A stretch of 24,460 nucleotides of DNA, from the NCBI GenBank assembly GCA_029260985.1, contig JAJDCE010000111.1, forward strand, positions 1 through 24,460, in the 5' to 3' direction. Shown here in pieces: positions 17,307-23,708 of this stretch (positions are counted from its first letter, which is position 1; every line of letters begins with the position of its first letter). Both the position numbers and the translations under genes were made by a program. The notes under the pieces are model-generated. The model saw only the letters and a program-made list of their open reading frames with translations. It did no database searches and was not told the DNA's origin. Source of the DNA: Patescibacteria group bacterium. Its GTDB lineage: Bacteria > Patescibacteriota > Gracilibacteria > UM-FILTER-43-11.

Positions 17307-20300
17307 ATGAAGTCTCAAAAATTCTTCAAAACAAACATCCATAAGGTCGCAGGTCTAACTGCGGTCTTTCTTTTAAGTTTGTCGGTAGGCTTGGCGTTCC
17401 AATACCTGGTGCAAGCGGAGGCAGTGCCTGATTTAACTCCTTCAACCAATGAAGTGGTTAATGCACCCAATAATATCGCTTATTACGGTCAGACCGTTAC
17501 CTACAAATACACCCTGATAAACGGAGGCAATACGAATGCAACGGGTCAGGACGTATTCTCAGAGTTAAATGTAGGTGTAAGTACTCCAACGAATTTCACC
17601 TTCACGGGTTGTGGCGGTGGGGTAATTAACAGTTCCGGAGGCAACGTGATAGAACTTGCCAACGTATTCACTTCTGAAACCGTTAATTGTGTTGTAACAT
17701 TTGATGTAACATTAAATAATCCCTACACTCAGGGAAGCACTTATCATAATGAATATTTTATCTCATCTGCGGCTGAAGGTGGTCCTGAAGTTGGGCCGAT
17801 TCCTGTAGACATTACAGTCATTGCTCAGCCGGCTTGTGGAAATAGTTTTGTTGAGCCTGGAAACAATGAAGAGTGTGACGATGGAAACTTAGTATCCGGT
17901 GACGGTTGTACAGCAACATGCCAGCTTGAAGGTTGCGGTGACGGAACGGTTCAATCCGGTGAACAATGTGATGACGGGAATATTGTTGATGGAGATGGTT
18001 GTAATGCAACTTGTCAGCTTGAGGTCTGTGGAGACGGCACAAAGCAAGCCAATGAAGAATGTGATGATGGAAACACCAGTTCCGGAGACGGCTGCAGCTC
18101 CATCTGTGAGCTAGAAGCCTGTGGAGACGGTACAAAACAAACCCTCGAACAATGCGATGATGGTAATGAAGTATCAGGTGATGGTTGTTCTGCAACATGC
18201 GAGATCGAAGAATGCGGCGATGGAATTCTCCACACGGGATTGGGTGAAGCTTGTGATGACGGCAACCCCACTTCAGGTGATGGTTGTTCAAGCACTTGCC
18301 AACTGGAAGTATGTGGTGATGGTGTTAAGCAGCCAGGCGAAGCCTGTGATGATGGTAACATTATCTCTGGTGATGGTTGCAGCGCTACTTGTACATTAGA
18401 AATCTGCGGAAACTCAGTAGTAGAAACAGGGGAAGAATGTGACGATGGAAACAATAGCTATGGTGATGGTTGTTCAAATAACTGTACCCTATCGTTCTGT
18501 GGTGATGGGTTTAAATACTTAGGCGTAGAACAATGTGATGATGGGAATAATTTAGCCGGTGACGGCTGTAACGCTGAATGCCGAATTGAAGTGTGTGGTG
18601 ACGGTGTTCTAAATACACAGCAAGGGGAGCAATGTGATGATGGTAATAACACTTCAGGAGACGGATGTTCAGCCTCATGTAACACTGAGTCTTGTGGAGA
18701 CGGCATTAAGCAGGCTAGTGAAGGATGTGACGACGGCAATACCACATCAGGAGATAGCTGTAGTTCCACCTGCCAGCTTGAGCTTTGTGGAGACGGACAA
18801 GTTCAGGCAGAACTAGGAGAACAATGTGACGACGGAAATAAGGTAAATGGCGATGGCTGTAACGGAGCCTGCCGCCTTGAGTCTTGTGGAGACAGCGTCA
18901 AACAAGCCAGTGAAGGCTGTGACGATGGAAATCAGGTAAACGGCGACGGTTGTGATGCCTCATGTGAGCTCGAGGCTTGTGGAGATGGATTACTTCAAGC
19001 TATTCTCGGAGAACAATGTGACGATGGAAATCACGTGAATAACGATGGTTGTACAGCCGCATGCCGAATTGAAAAATGTAGTGACGGCGTACTTCAAACC
19101 TTTATCGGTGAGCAATGCGATGATACCAATCTTACCAATGGAGATGGTTGCTCCTCTTTATGTCAGCTTGAAAATTGCGGAGATGGATTACTCCAGACCA
19201 ATCTAGCCGAAGAATGTGACGATGGTAACAATGTTGCCGGAGACGGTTGTAACACTTTCTGCCGAGTGGAGTCATGTGGCGATGGAAGCAAACAAGCGGG
19301 AGAACAATGTGACGATGGAAACAATACCTCAGGCGACGGCTGCTCCGCTACTTGTGCCGTAGAATCTTGTGGAGATGGGCAAGTGCAGTTGAATTTATTT
19401 GAAGAATGTGATGATGGAAACAATACCTCAGGTGATGGCTGCTCAGCATTTTGTAGTGTTGAATCATGTGGAGACGGTTTCAAGCAAGCCAGCGAGCAAT
19501 GTGACGATGGAAACAACGTGAGTGATGACGGTTGTAGCGCACTATGTCAGACTGAAATCTGTGGAGACAACGTTGTCCAGTCCGGTGAAGTCTGTGACGA
19601 CGGTAACCTTACCTCCGGTGACGGTTGTAGCGCCTTCTGCACTTTAGAATCATGCGGTGACGGTTTAAAACAGGCTAGTGAACTATGTGACGACGGTAAT
19701 AATACTTCCGGCGATGGCTGCTCTGCTACCTGTCAGCTTGAATCGTGCGGCGATGGATTAATCCAAATTCTCTTTAGTGAAGAATGCGATGACGGAAACC
19801 ATTTAAATAACGATGGTTGTAACGCTTCTTGCCGACTTGAATCATGTGGTGATGGTAGCAGGCAGGCTAGTGAGGCTTGTGACGATGGCAACAATATTTC
19901 CGGTGATGGCTGTAGTGCACTCTGTCAGCTTGAACAATGTGGTGACGGAAACGTTCAACTCGATTTATTCGAAGAGTGTGACGACGGCAACAACACTTCC
20001 GGCGATGGCTGTTCCTCTTTCTGTACCGTTGAAAATTGTGGCGATGGAGTAAGGCAAGCCAGTGAACAATGTGATGACAGTAACAACATTTCCGGCGATG
20101 GCTGCAGCGCTCTTTGTCAGCTGGAATCTTGTGGAGACGGAATATTACAGAACGAATTAGGAGAGCAATGTGACGACGGCAACAATGTGAATGGTGACGG
20201 TTGTAATACCAGTTGTCAGATTGAACAGCAGGTTCAATGTGGTGACGGTAATTTAGATCCAGGAGAGCAATGTGACGACGGCAACAACACATCCGGTGAT

Positions 20301-21119
20301 GGTTGTAATGCTTTATGTCAGCTAGAAGGAGTAACTCCTACCTGTGGTAATAACATCCGGGAAGGCTTAGAACAATGTGACGATGGTAATGCCGTTTCCG
20401 GTGACGGTTGTTCATCCAGTTGCCAACTGGAAGGGGGAGGAGGATCAGACTGTGAAGAATGTGATGGAAAAGTTACTGATCTTACCTTCCGATACGATGG
20501 CTTGGACTCAAAAATAGTAACCTTTAAAGGAAAGAAGAATGAATTCATTTGGTCCGGTACCGTACAGCCAGGACAGACCTTTTCCATTTCCGGAGCAGGC
20601 ACGGGTATCGATAACAAAGGAACTCTAGGAGCCTGGATAAAGATAATCACCGGAGGGGATACGGATGGAGATGGAGATCATGATAGTGATGATGACGATG
20701 GTGACAGTGGCGACAGTAATGATGACGACAATGACTGTGACGACGATGATAGTAGTGATGATGGAGATAATGATGACGATAGCGACGACGACAACAGTAG
20801 TGATGACGGCTCCTGCCGCTCTAATTACACCCTTCATACCAGCTGTTCTGTAGCTATTGGCCCGGGAACAACTGTTGGACAGCTCACAGTTGTTGCAGGC
20901 GAAAGCCGAAATGGTGGAGAGCTTTGTCCTGTCGACGGAACCCCGCCTTCATCTTGTCCTGTAGCACCAACCATCAATCAGTACGGAGAAACTCCTTGCT
21001 GGGCAGATGAGGCAGTGAATTGGGTAATTCAAAACGACCTCTTCAGCATTTTGGACGCAGCAGATGTTCGGGATGCGGTTAAATTCTATCGAACCTACCA
21101 ACTCATTATGAGCCAATAA
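17307..21119 (+). CDS. giant Cys-rich surface protein with 27 DUF4215 repeats and a poly-Asp insert
   Basis: 1270 residues. Signal peptide with helix at about 14-33 and a VQA-EA cleavage site; one DUF11-like domain (about 40-172) with the two-Cys pattern; 27 tandem DUF4215 (Myxococcus-type Cys-rich) repeats at 177-1042, each with four Cys in the order CGDG, QCDDGN, GDGC, C, about 108 Cys in total. Next a beta-sandwich module (about 1045-1195: LTFRYDG, WSGTVQPGQTFSISG, GTLG, LHTSCSVAIGPG) is interrupted by an insert of about 50 residues, mostly Asp and Ser (about 1117-1168). Last is a small C-terminal module (Cys1217, Cys1231-1270) shared with the next gene. Probably a rigid, disulfide-locked, metal-binding stalk; no anchoring domain of its own is visible, so it may rely on a partner. 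The ATG has no Shine-Dalgarno. Confidence 0.85.
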   Translation: MKSQKFFKTNIHKVAGLTAVFLLSLSVGLAFQYLVQAEAVPDLTPSTNEVVNAPNNIAYYGQTVTYKYTLINGGNTNATGQDVFSELNVGVSTPTNFTFTGCGGGVINSSGGNVIELANVFTSETVNCVVTFDVTLNNPYTQGSTYHNEYFISSAAEGGPEVGPIPVDITVIAQPACGNSFVEPGNNEECDDGNLVSGDGCTATCQLEGCGDGTVQSGEQCDDGNIVDGDGCNATCQLEVCGDGTKQANEECDDGNTSSGDGCSSICELEACGDGTKQTLEQCDDGNEVSGDGCSATCEIEECGDGILHTGLGEACDDGNPTSGDGCSSTCQLEVCGDGVKQPGEACDDGNIISGDGCSATCTLEICGNSVVETGEECDDGNNSYGDGCSNNCTLSFCGDGFKYLGVEQCDDGNNLAGDGCNAECRIEVCGDGVLNTQQGEQCDDGNNTSGDGCSASCNTESCGDGIKQASEGCDDGNTTSGDSCSSTCQLELCGDGQVQAELGEQCDDGNKVNGDGCNGACRLESCGDSVKQASEGCDDGNQVNGDGCDASCELEACGDGLLQAILGEQCDDGNHVNNDGCTAACRIEKCSDGVLQTFIGEQCDDTNLTNGDGCSSLCQLENCGDGLLQTNLAEECDDGNNVAGDGCNTFCRVESCGDGSKQAGEQCDDGNNTSGDGCSATCAVESCGDGQVQLNLFEECDDGNNTSGDGCSAFCSVESCGDGFKQASEQCDDGNNVSDDGCSALCQTEICGDNVVQSGEVCDDGNLTSGDGCSAFCTLESCGDGLKQASELCDDGNNTSGDGCSATCQLESCGDGLIQILFSEECDDGNHLNNDGCNASCRLESCGDGSRQASEACDDGNNISGDGCSALCQLEQCGDGNVQLDLFEECDDGNNTSGDGCSSFCTVENCGDGVRQASEQCDDSNNISGDGCSALCQLESCGDGILQNELGEQCDDGNNVNGDGCNTSCQIEQQVQCGDGNLDPGEQCDDGNNTSGDGCNALCQLEGVTPTCGNNIREGLEQCDDGNAVSGDGCSSSCQLEGGGGSDCEECDGKVTDLTFRYDGLDSKIVTFKGKKNEFIWSGTVQPGQTFSISGAGTGIDNKGTLGAWIKIITGGDTDGDGDHDSDDDDGDSGDSNDDDNDCDDDDSSDDGDNDDDSDDDNSSDDGSCRSNYTLHTSCSVAIGPGTTVGQLTVVAGESRNGGELCPVDGTPPSSCPVAPTINQYGETPCWADEAVNWVIQNDLFSILDAADVRDAVKFYRTYQLIMSQ
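17835..20432 (+). repeat. array of 27 DUF4215 repeats (coding)
   Basis: Twenty-seven direct repeats of 93-105 bases encode CGDG...EQCDDGN...GDGC..xC..E units. From about repeat 9 onward, 33-residue units (LQxxLGEQ or VQLxLFEE type) largely alternate with 31-residue units (KQASE type), giving a super-repeat of about 192 bases. Minor deviants are unit 14 (CSDG, CDDTN), unit 10 (GDSC) and unit 24 (CDDSN). The four Cys are kept in every unit. Confidence 0.93.
20655..20812 (+). repeat. Asp/Ser-rich low-complexity insert (coding)
   Basis: A simple GAT/GAC/AGT-rich tract encodes about 50 residues, mostly Asp with Ser, Gly and Asn. It lies inside a beta-sandwich module, between the strand ending IKIITGG and the strand LHTSCS. 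It probably forms an acidic, cation-binding loop. Such tracts expand and contract easily. Confidence 0.85.
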
Positions 21120-21148
21120 TAGCTTTTGATTACTGACCATCAATAAAA

Positions 21149-21436
21149 ATGAAAATTAAATTTAACCCTAAAAAATGGGTAGCACAGGCAGTCATAATAG
21201 TGATTTTAGGCTTTAGTATCAGCCTTTTAACACCAGCACAACCAGTTGCATACGCACAGGATGAATGCACTATCGGAGAAGCCACCCTTGATATTGATGT
21301 GCTTTGTTGGGCTGTCGACGCTGCAAATTTTGTGATAACCAACAATCTATTCAGCATCTTTGATGCGGAAGACTTAAGGGATGCAGTTAAACATTACCGC
21401 TTTTATCAATTGGTGATCAGTGAACTGAGTCAGTAA
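21149..21436 (+). CDS. small secreted protein sharing the C-terminal module of the 1270-residue protein
   Basis: 95 residues. A basic start and hydrophobic helix (about 11-29) end in a classic signal peptidase I site (VAYA before QDE, about residue 36), leaving a mature protein of about 58 residues. The mature part matches the end of the preceding giant protein: 26 of 39 residues are identical between CWAVDAANFVITNNLFSIFD and what follows, and the corresponding end of the neighbour. Both copies have a further Cys 13-14 residues before the Cys of CWA (here Cys40 and Cys53), probably a disulfide. It starts 29 bases after its neighbour and is followed by a terminator. I do not recognise the family; a free copy of an assembly or capping module is a reasonable guess. 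Confidence 0.8.
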   Translation: MKIKFNPKKWVAQAVIIVILGFSISLLTPAQPVAYAQDECTIGEATLDIDVLCWAVDAANFVITNNLFSIFDAEDLRDAVKHYRFYQLVISELSQ

Positions 21437-21448
21437 ACGAAATAATCT

Positions 21449-21497
21449 AAAAAGGCCACCCTTCGTAGCCTTGCGCAAAGAAGGGGTGGCCTTTTTT
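21449..21497. terminator. bidirectional intrinsic terminator
   Basis: AAAAAGGCCACCCTTC (21449-21464) pairs with GAAGGGGTGGCCTTTTTT (21480-21497) with a single bulged base, giving a GC-rich stem with a T-run on both strands. It ends the plus-strand surface locus and, on the minus strand, pdxT; the pdxT stop codon (21498-21496) lies in the T-run. The loop holds another small palindrome, TTGCGCAA. Confidence 0.9.
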
Positions 21498-22074
21498 AGT
21501 TACACATATCGATAAAATATTGATGAACCGATGGTTCATCCGTTAGCTCAGGATGAAAACTGGTAACCAGCATATTATTTTGCTTCAACATGACAGGCTC
21601 ACTATCAATCTCAGCCAAAACAGTAACATTCTCCTCCGCCAGAGGTTTAATTTTCGGCGCCCGAATAAACATGCCGTTAAAATTTTCAATTTTCAATTCT
21701 TCATTTTTAATTCTTAATTCTTTTTCAAAGCTATATAGCTGTCGCCCATAACCATTCCGTTTCACTTCAATATCCATCATTTCCAGTGTTGGAGGAGGGT
21801 TTTGACCTGTAACTTTTTTGGCTAAAAGAATGGCTCCGGCACATGTTCCCCAAACCGGTAATCCATTTTGAATAAGCCGTTTAAGCTCATCAGACAACTT
21901 GTAACGTTTCATCAATTTGCTCATCGTTGTACTTTCCCCACCCGGAATAATGAGACCATCAATTCCTTCAAGATTACTTGGCAATCGAACATCTTTAACT
22001 TTCACATTAAGCTGTTGGAGCATGTGTTTATGTTCGATCACTGAGCCTTGTATAGCGAGGATGCCAATTGTCAT
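21496..22074 (-). CDS. pdxT: pyridoxal 5'-phosphate synthase glutaminase subunit
   Basis: Class I glutamine amidotransferase that feeds ammonia to PdxS for PLP synthesis by the deoxyxylulose-independent route. The 192-residue length is normal. Motifs: GILAIQGS (4-11), IIPGGEST (42-49), GTCAG with nucleophile Cys78, FIRAP (136-140) and the catalytic His174/Glu176 in FHPEL. Between YSFE and NFNGMFIRAP the sequence KELRIKNEELKIE is encoded by a repetitive AT-rich stretch (about 21685-21730) that looks like an acquired simple element, though the overall length of the segment is near normal. Downstream of pdxS and separated from it by a perfect palindrome. Confidence 0.94.
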   Translation of the reverse strand: MTIGILAIQGSVIEHKHMLQQLNVKVKDVRLPSNLEGIDGLIIPGGESTTMSKLMKRYKLSDELKRLIQNGLPVWGTCAGAILLAKKVTGQNPPPTLEMMDIEVKRNGYGRQLYSFEKELRIKNEELKIENFNGMFIRAPKIKPLAEENVTVLAEIDSEPVMLKQNNMLVTSFHPELTDEPSVHQYFIDMCN

Positions 22075-22088
22075 AAATGATTATATGG

Positions 22089-22124
22089 CCCTGAAGGCGA
22101 CAATGATCATTGTCGCCTTCAGGG
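22089..22124. repeat. perfect 36-bp palindrome between pdxS and pdxT
   Basis: CCCTGAAGGCGACAATGA (22089-22106) is followed at once by its exact complement (22107-22124), with TGATCA at the centre. It fills most of the 63-base gap between pdxS and pdxT. No T-run follows on either strand, so it is not an intrinsic terminator. It may be a hairpin that sets the pdxS:pdxT ratio, or a mobile repetitive unit. Confidence 0.92.
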
Positions 22125-22137
22125 TATGTCGGTTATA

Positions 22138-23007
22138 TCACCAACCACGTTCTGCTAACTTCACATCCAATATTTCAATTTCCAAGCTCTCCATCGTCGC
22201 TCCTAAGTTTTCAGAAACCGTCACGAGAATTTCAGGCTTATTGTAATTCATTGTAGCATTCACAATCGCCTTAGCCATCGCCTTCGGATTTTCAGATTTA
22301 AAAATGCCCGAGCCTACAAACACTCCATCACAACCCAGTTGCATCATCATAGCCGCATCAGCAGGGGTGGCAATACCCCCTGCAGCAAAATTAACGACTG
22401 GAAGCCGATTGATTGCCTTAACCTCTTCTAGCAAGGTTACAGGAACGCGCATTTCGTCAGCCAATGAAGTCATCAATTCATCCTTCATGCTCCTTAGCTT
22501 CTGAATTTCTGAAAGAATAGACTTCCAATGCCTTACAGCCTCCACCACATTCCCAGTTCCAGCTTCTCCTTTCGTTCGAATCATACAGGCTCCTTCATTA
22601 ATCCGCCTCAATGCCTCTCCTAAATTCGTAGCGCCACACACAAATGGAACTTTAAAATCTGACTTATCCACATGCTCAAAAGGGTCAGCAGGAGTCAGCA
22701 CCTCACTCTCATCAATATAGTCCACACCAAGCGACTCTAAAATTTGAGCCTCCACAAAATGGCCGATCCGCACCTTAGCCATAACAGGGATAGACACTGC
22801 GTCCATTATCTCTTTAATGAGTTTTGGGTCGGTCATCCGAGCCACACCACCCATTTTTCGAATATCAGATGGGACTCGTTCAAGTGCCATGACTGCAACA
22901 GCTCCTGCATCTTCTGCGATTTTAGCCTGCTCCGCATTCACCACATCCATAATTACTCCACCCTTGAGCATTTGTGCTAGCCCTTTATTTAACTTTTGTT
23001 GATCCAT
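22138..23007 (-). CDS. pdxS: pyridoxal 5'-phosphate synthase, PdxS subunit
   Basis: Builds PLP from ribose-5-phosphate (or ribulose-5-phosphate), glyceraldehyde-3-phosphate and ammonia supplied by PdxT. The 289-residue length is typical. Motifs: GGVIMDVVNAEQA (16-28), MALERVPSDIR (40-50), the imine-forming Lys78 in PVMAKVRIGH and the second Lys146 in MIRTKGEAGTG. The ATG at 23007 is preceded by AGGA three bases away, one of the few Shine-Dalgarno-like sequences in the window. Its substrates are pentose phosphate pathway products, which ties it loosely to the genes at the left of the window. Transcribed toward pdxT. Confidence 0.97.
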   Translation of the reverse strand: MDQQKLNKGLAQMLKGGVIMDVVNAEQAKIAEDAGAVAVMALERVPSDIRKMGGVARMTDPKLIKEIMDAVSIPVMAKVRIGHFVEAQILESLGVDYIDESEVLTPADPFEHVDKSDFKVPFVCGATNLGEALRRINEGACMIRTKGEAGTGNVVEAVRHWKSILSEIQKLRSMKDELMTSLADEMRVPVTLLEEVKAINRLPVVNFAAGGIATPADAAMMMQLGCDGVFVGSGIFKSENPKAMAKAIVNATMNYNKPEILVTVSENLGATMESLEIEILDVKLAERGW

Positions 23008-23023
23008 ATTTCCTATAGTTGAC

Positions 23024-23096
23024 CTATTGTGGCTCAGCTCCTAAAGTCGCGTGGCTCAGTTGTGGCTTGAATATATCCACGATTGGGCCACCATAG
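23024..23096 (-). promoter_or_regulatory. structured leader candidate upstream of pdxS
   Basis: CTATTGTGGC (23024-23033) pairs with GCCACCATAG (23087-23096) in 9 of 10 positions, enclosing a smaller hairpin GTGG/CCAC (23062-23065 with 23077-23080) and two direct copies of GTGGCTCAG. This lies just before the pdxS start and could be a folded 5' leader. No known riboswitch is recognised and no clear pdxS promoter is seen. Confidence 0.3.
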
Positions 23097-23192
23097 AACA
23101 ACGATAGGGCTACAACAGGTAAAAGTAAGTAACAAGATATTAACTAAAGAAGCCAAAAAAATCCATACAAATAGATGATGGACATAAAATTG

Positions 23193-23221
23193 TTGACATC
23201 AAACAACAACATCATTATTTT
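23193..23221 (+). promoter_or_regulatory. promoter of the tRNA unit
   Basis: A perfect -35 TTGACA (23193-23198), a 17-base spacer and a -10 TATTTT (23216-23221) lie 13 bases before the mature end of tRNA-Ile. The promoter is flanked by a 7-bp inverted repeat, TGGACAT (23179-23185) and ATGTCCA (23224-23230), of unknown meaning. Confidence 0.6.
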
Positions 23222-23234
23222 AGATGTCCAATAT

Positions 23235-23309
23235 GCCCTGCTAGCTCAGCCTGATTAGAGCGCGAGGTTGATAACCTCGGGGTCACGGGTTTAAGTCCCG
23301 TGCAGGGCG
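23235..23309 (+). tRNA. tRNA-Ile (anticodon GAT)
   Basis: A complete cloverleaf: acceptor GCCCTGC with GCAGGGC (7 pairs), D arm GCTC/GAGC, anticodon arm CGAGG-TTGATAA-CCTCG with anticodon GAT, variable GGGTC, T arm ACGGG-TTTAAGT-CCCGT. CCA follows at 23310-23312. The discriminator base (23309) is G; isoleucine tRNAs normally have A there. It abuts the next tRNA-like gene with no spacer after CCA. Confidence 0.95.
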
Positions 23310-23312
23310 CCA

Positions 23313-23532
23313 GGGGGTGTAGCTCAGTGGTAGAGCAAGCCTACATCCTTATGTTGGGACGTACATGTTCACAACCAAAAGGCACACATCGCTAGAGTCT
23401 CGAAAGCTACTGGGGCAAATCTGCTATCCAGTCGCTCCCTCAGGCCAAAGCACGTGTGCATAAGCGGTTGAGAATGACATGCTACCAATGTGAGGATCGG
23501 CAAAGTCGCAGGTTCAAGTCCTGCCACCTCCA
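23313..23532 (+). tRNA. interrupted or expanded tRNA-Ala-like gene
   Basis: The 5' part has acceptor GGGGGTG (23313-23319) and a full D arm GCTC-AGTGGTA-GAGC (23322-23336). The 3' part has T arm GCAGG-TTCAAGT-CCTGC (23508-23524), acceptor CACCTCC (23525-23531) and A73. The acceptor contains G3-U70, the alanine identity pair, and an Ile(GAT)-Ala tandem is the classic bacterial order, so this should be tRNA-Ala. But 171 bases separate the D and T arms where about 23 are normal. GCC (23339-23341) and GGC (23499-23501) may be the remains of the anticodon stem. No splice choice I tried gives U33 plus an NGC anticodon. The insert is structured (hairpin 23340-23357; GCACAC 23382-23387 with 23454-23459; ACTGG/CCAGT hairpin). 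It could be an intron, an insertion that destroyed the gene, or a tRNA-like RNA. CCA is not encoded. Confidence 0.55.
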
Positions 23533-23545
23533 ATCGGGTAGTGAA

Positions 23546-23565
23546 TGACAGATTGTGTTCTGTCA
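23546..23565 (+). other. RNA hairpin downstream of the tRNA-like gene
   Basis: TGACAGA (23546-23552) and TCTGTCA (23559-23565) form a perfect 7-bp stem with a 6-base loop; GGGT (23536-23539) and ACCC (23572-23575) could pair around it. No T-run follows, so it may be a processing or stability element in the tRNA transcript. Confidence 0.5.
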
Positions 23566-23583
23566 GTCCAGACCCACCCCTTA

Positions 23584-23638
23584 GGCGGATGATCAGAGAT
23601 GTGCTCACGCACGTTGTACTATGATCATCCGCCCTTTT
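23584..23638 (+). terminator. terminator-like hairpin of the tRNA unit
   Basis: GGCGGATGATCA (23584-23595) pairs perfectly with TGATCATCCGCC (23622-23633), and CTTTT follows. The 26-base loop contains a further GTGC/GCAC stem. The strong stem plus short T-run after the tRNA genes suggests an intrinsic terminator. Confidence 0.65.
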
Positions 23639-23659
23639 CCTAATTTGGAATTGGCAACT

Positions 23660-23688
23660 TTGACAGAGTGTGATATTTAGGATAAAAT
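23660..23688 (+). promoter_or_regulatory. promoter of the 168-residue protein gene
   Basis: TTGACA (23660-23665), a 17-base spacer and TAAAAT (23683-23688) make a near-consensus promoter. The leader to the ATG at 23709 would be only about 14 bases and holds no Shine-Dalgarno. Confidence 0.75.
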
Positions 23689-23708
23689 AAAACACTAAAC
23701 ATTTTCAT

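Noticed and set aside
17835..20432. CRISPR-like array of regularly spaced repeats
   Set aside because: The repeats are in a continuous reading frame, cover the whole unit and encode DUF4215 domains; there are no unique spacers and no cas genes.
20625..20853. Hydrophobic Ile/Val/Thr-rich frames opposite or beside the poly-Asp tract
   Set aside because: They are shadows of the GAT/GAC simple repeat, with no start signals.
23337..23507. Canonical group I intron in the tRNA
   Set aside because: A P1-like pairing exists, but the insert is too short and no clear P7/R/S core was found; kept only as an open possibility.
23313..23532. tmRNA (ssrA)
   Set aside because: It has a full D arm, is too short, and no frame in the insert gives a tag ending in an ALAA-type sequence.
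23369..23695. Minus-strand 108-residue frame
   Set aside because: It is antisense to the tRNA-like gene and the terminator, contains the VAGLEPAT peptide typical of frames read through tRNA genes, and has no promoter or family match.
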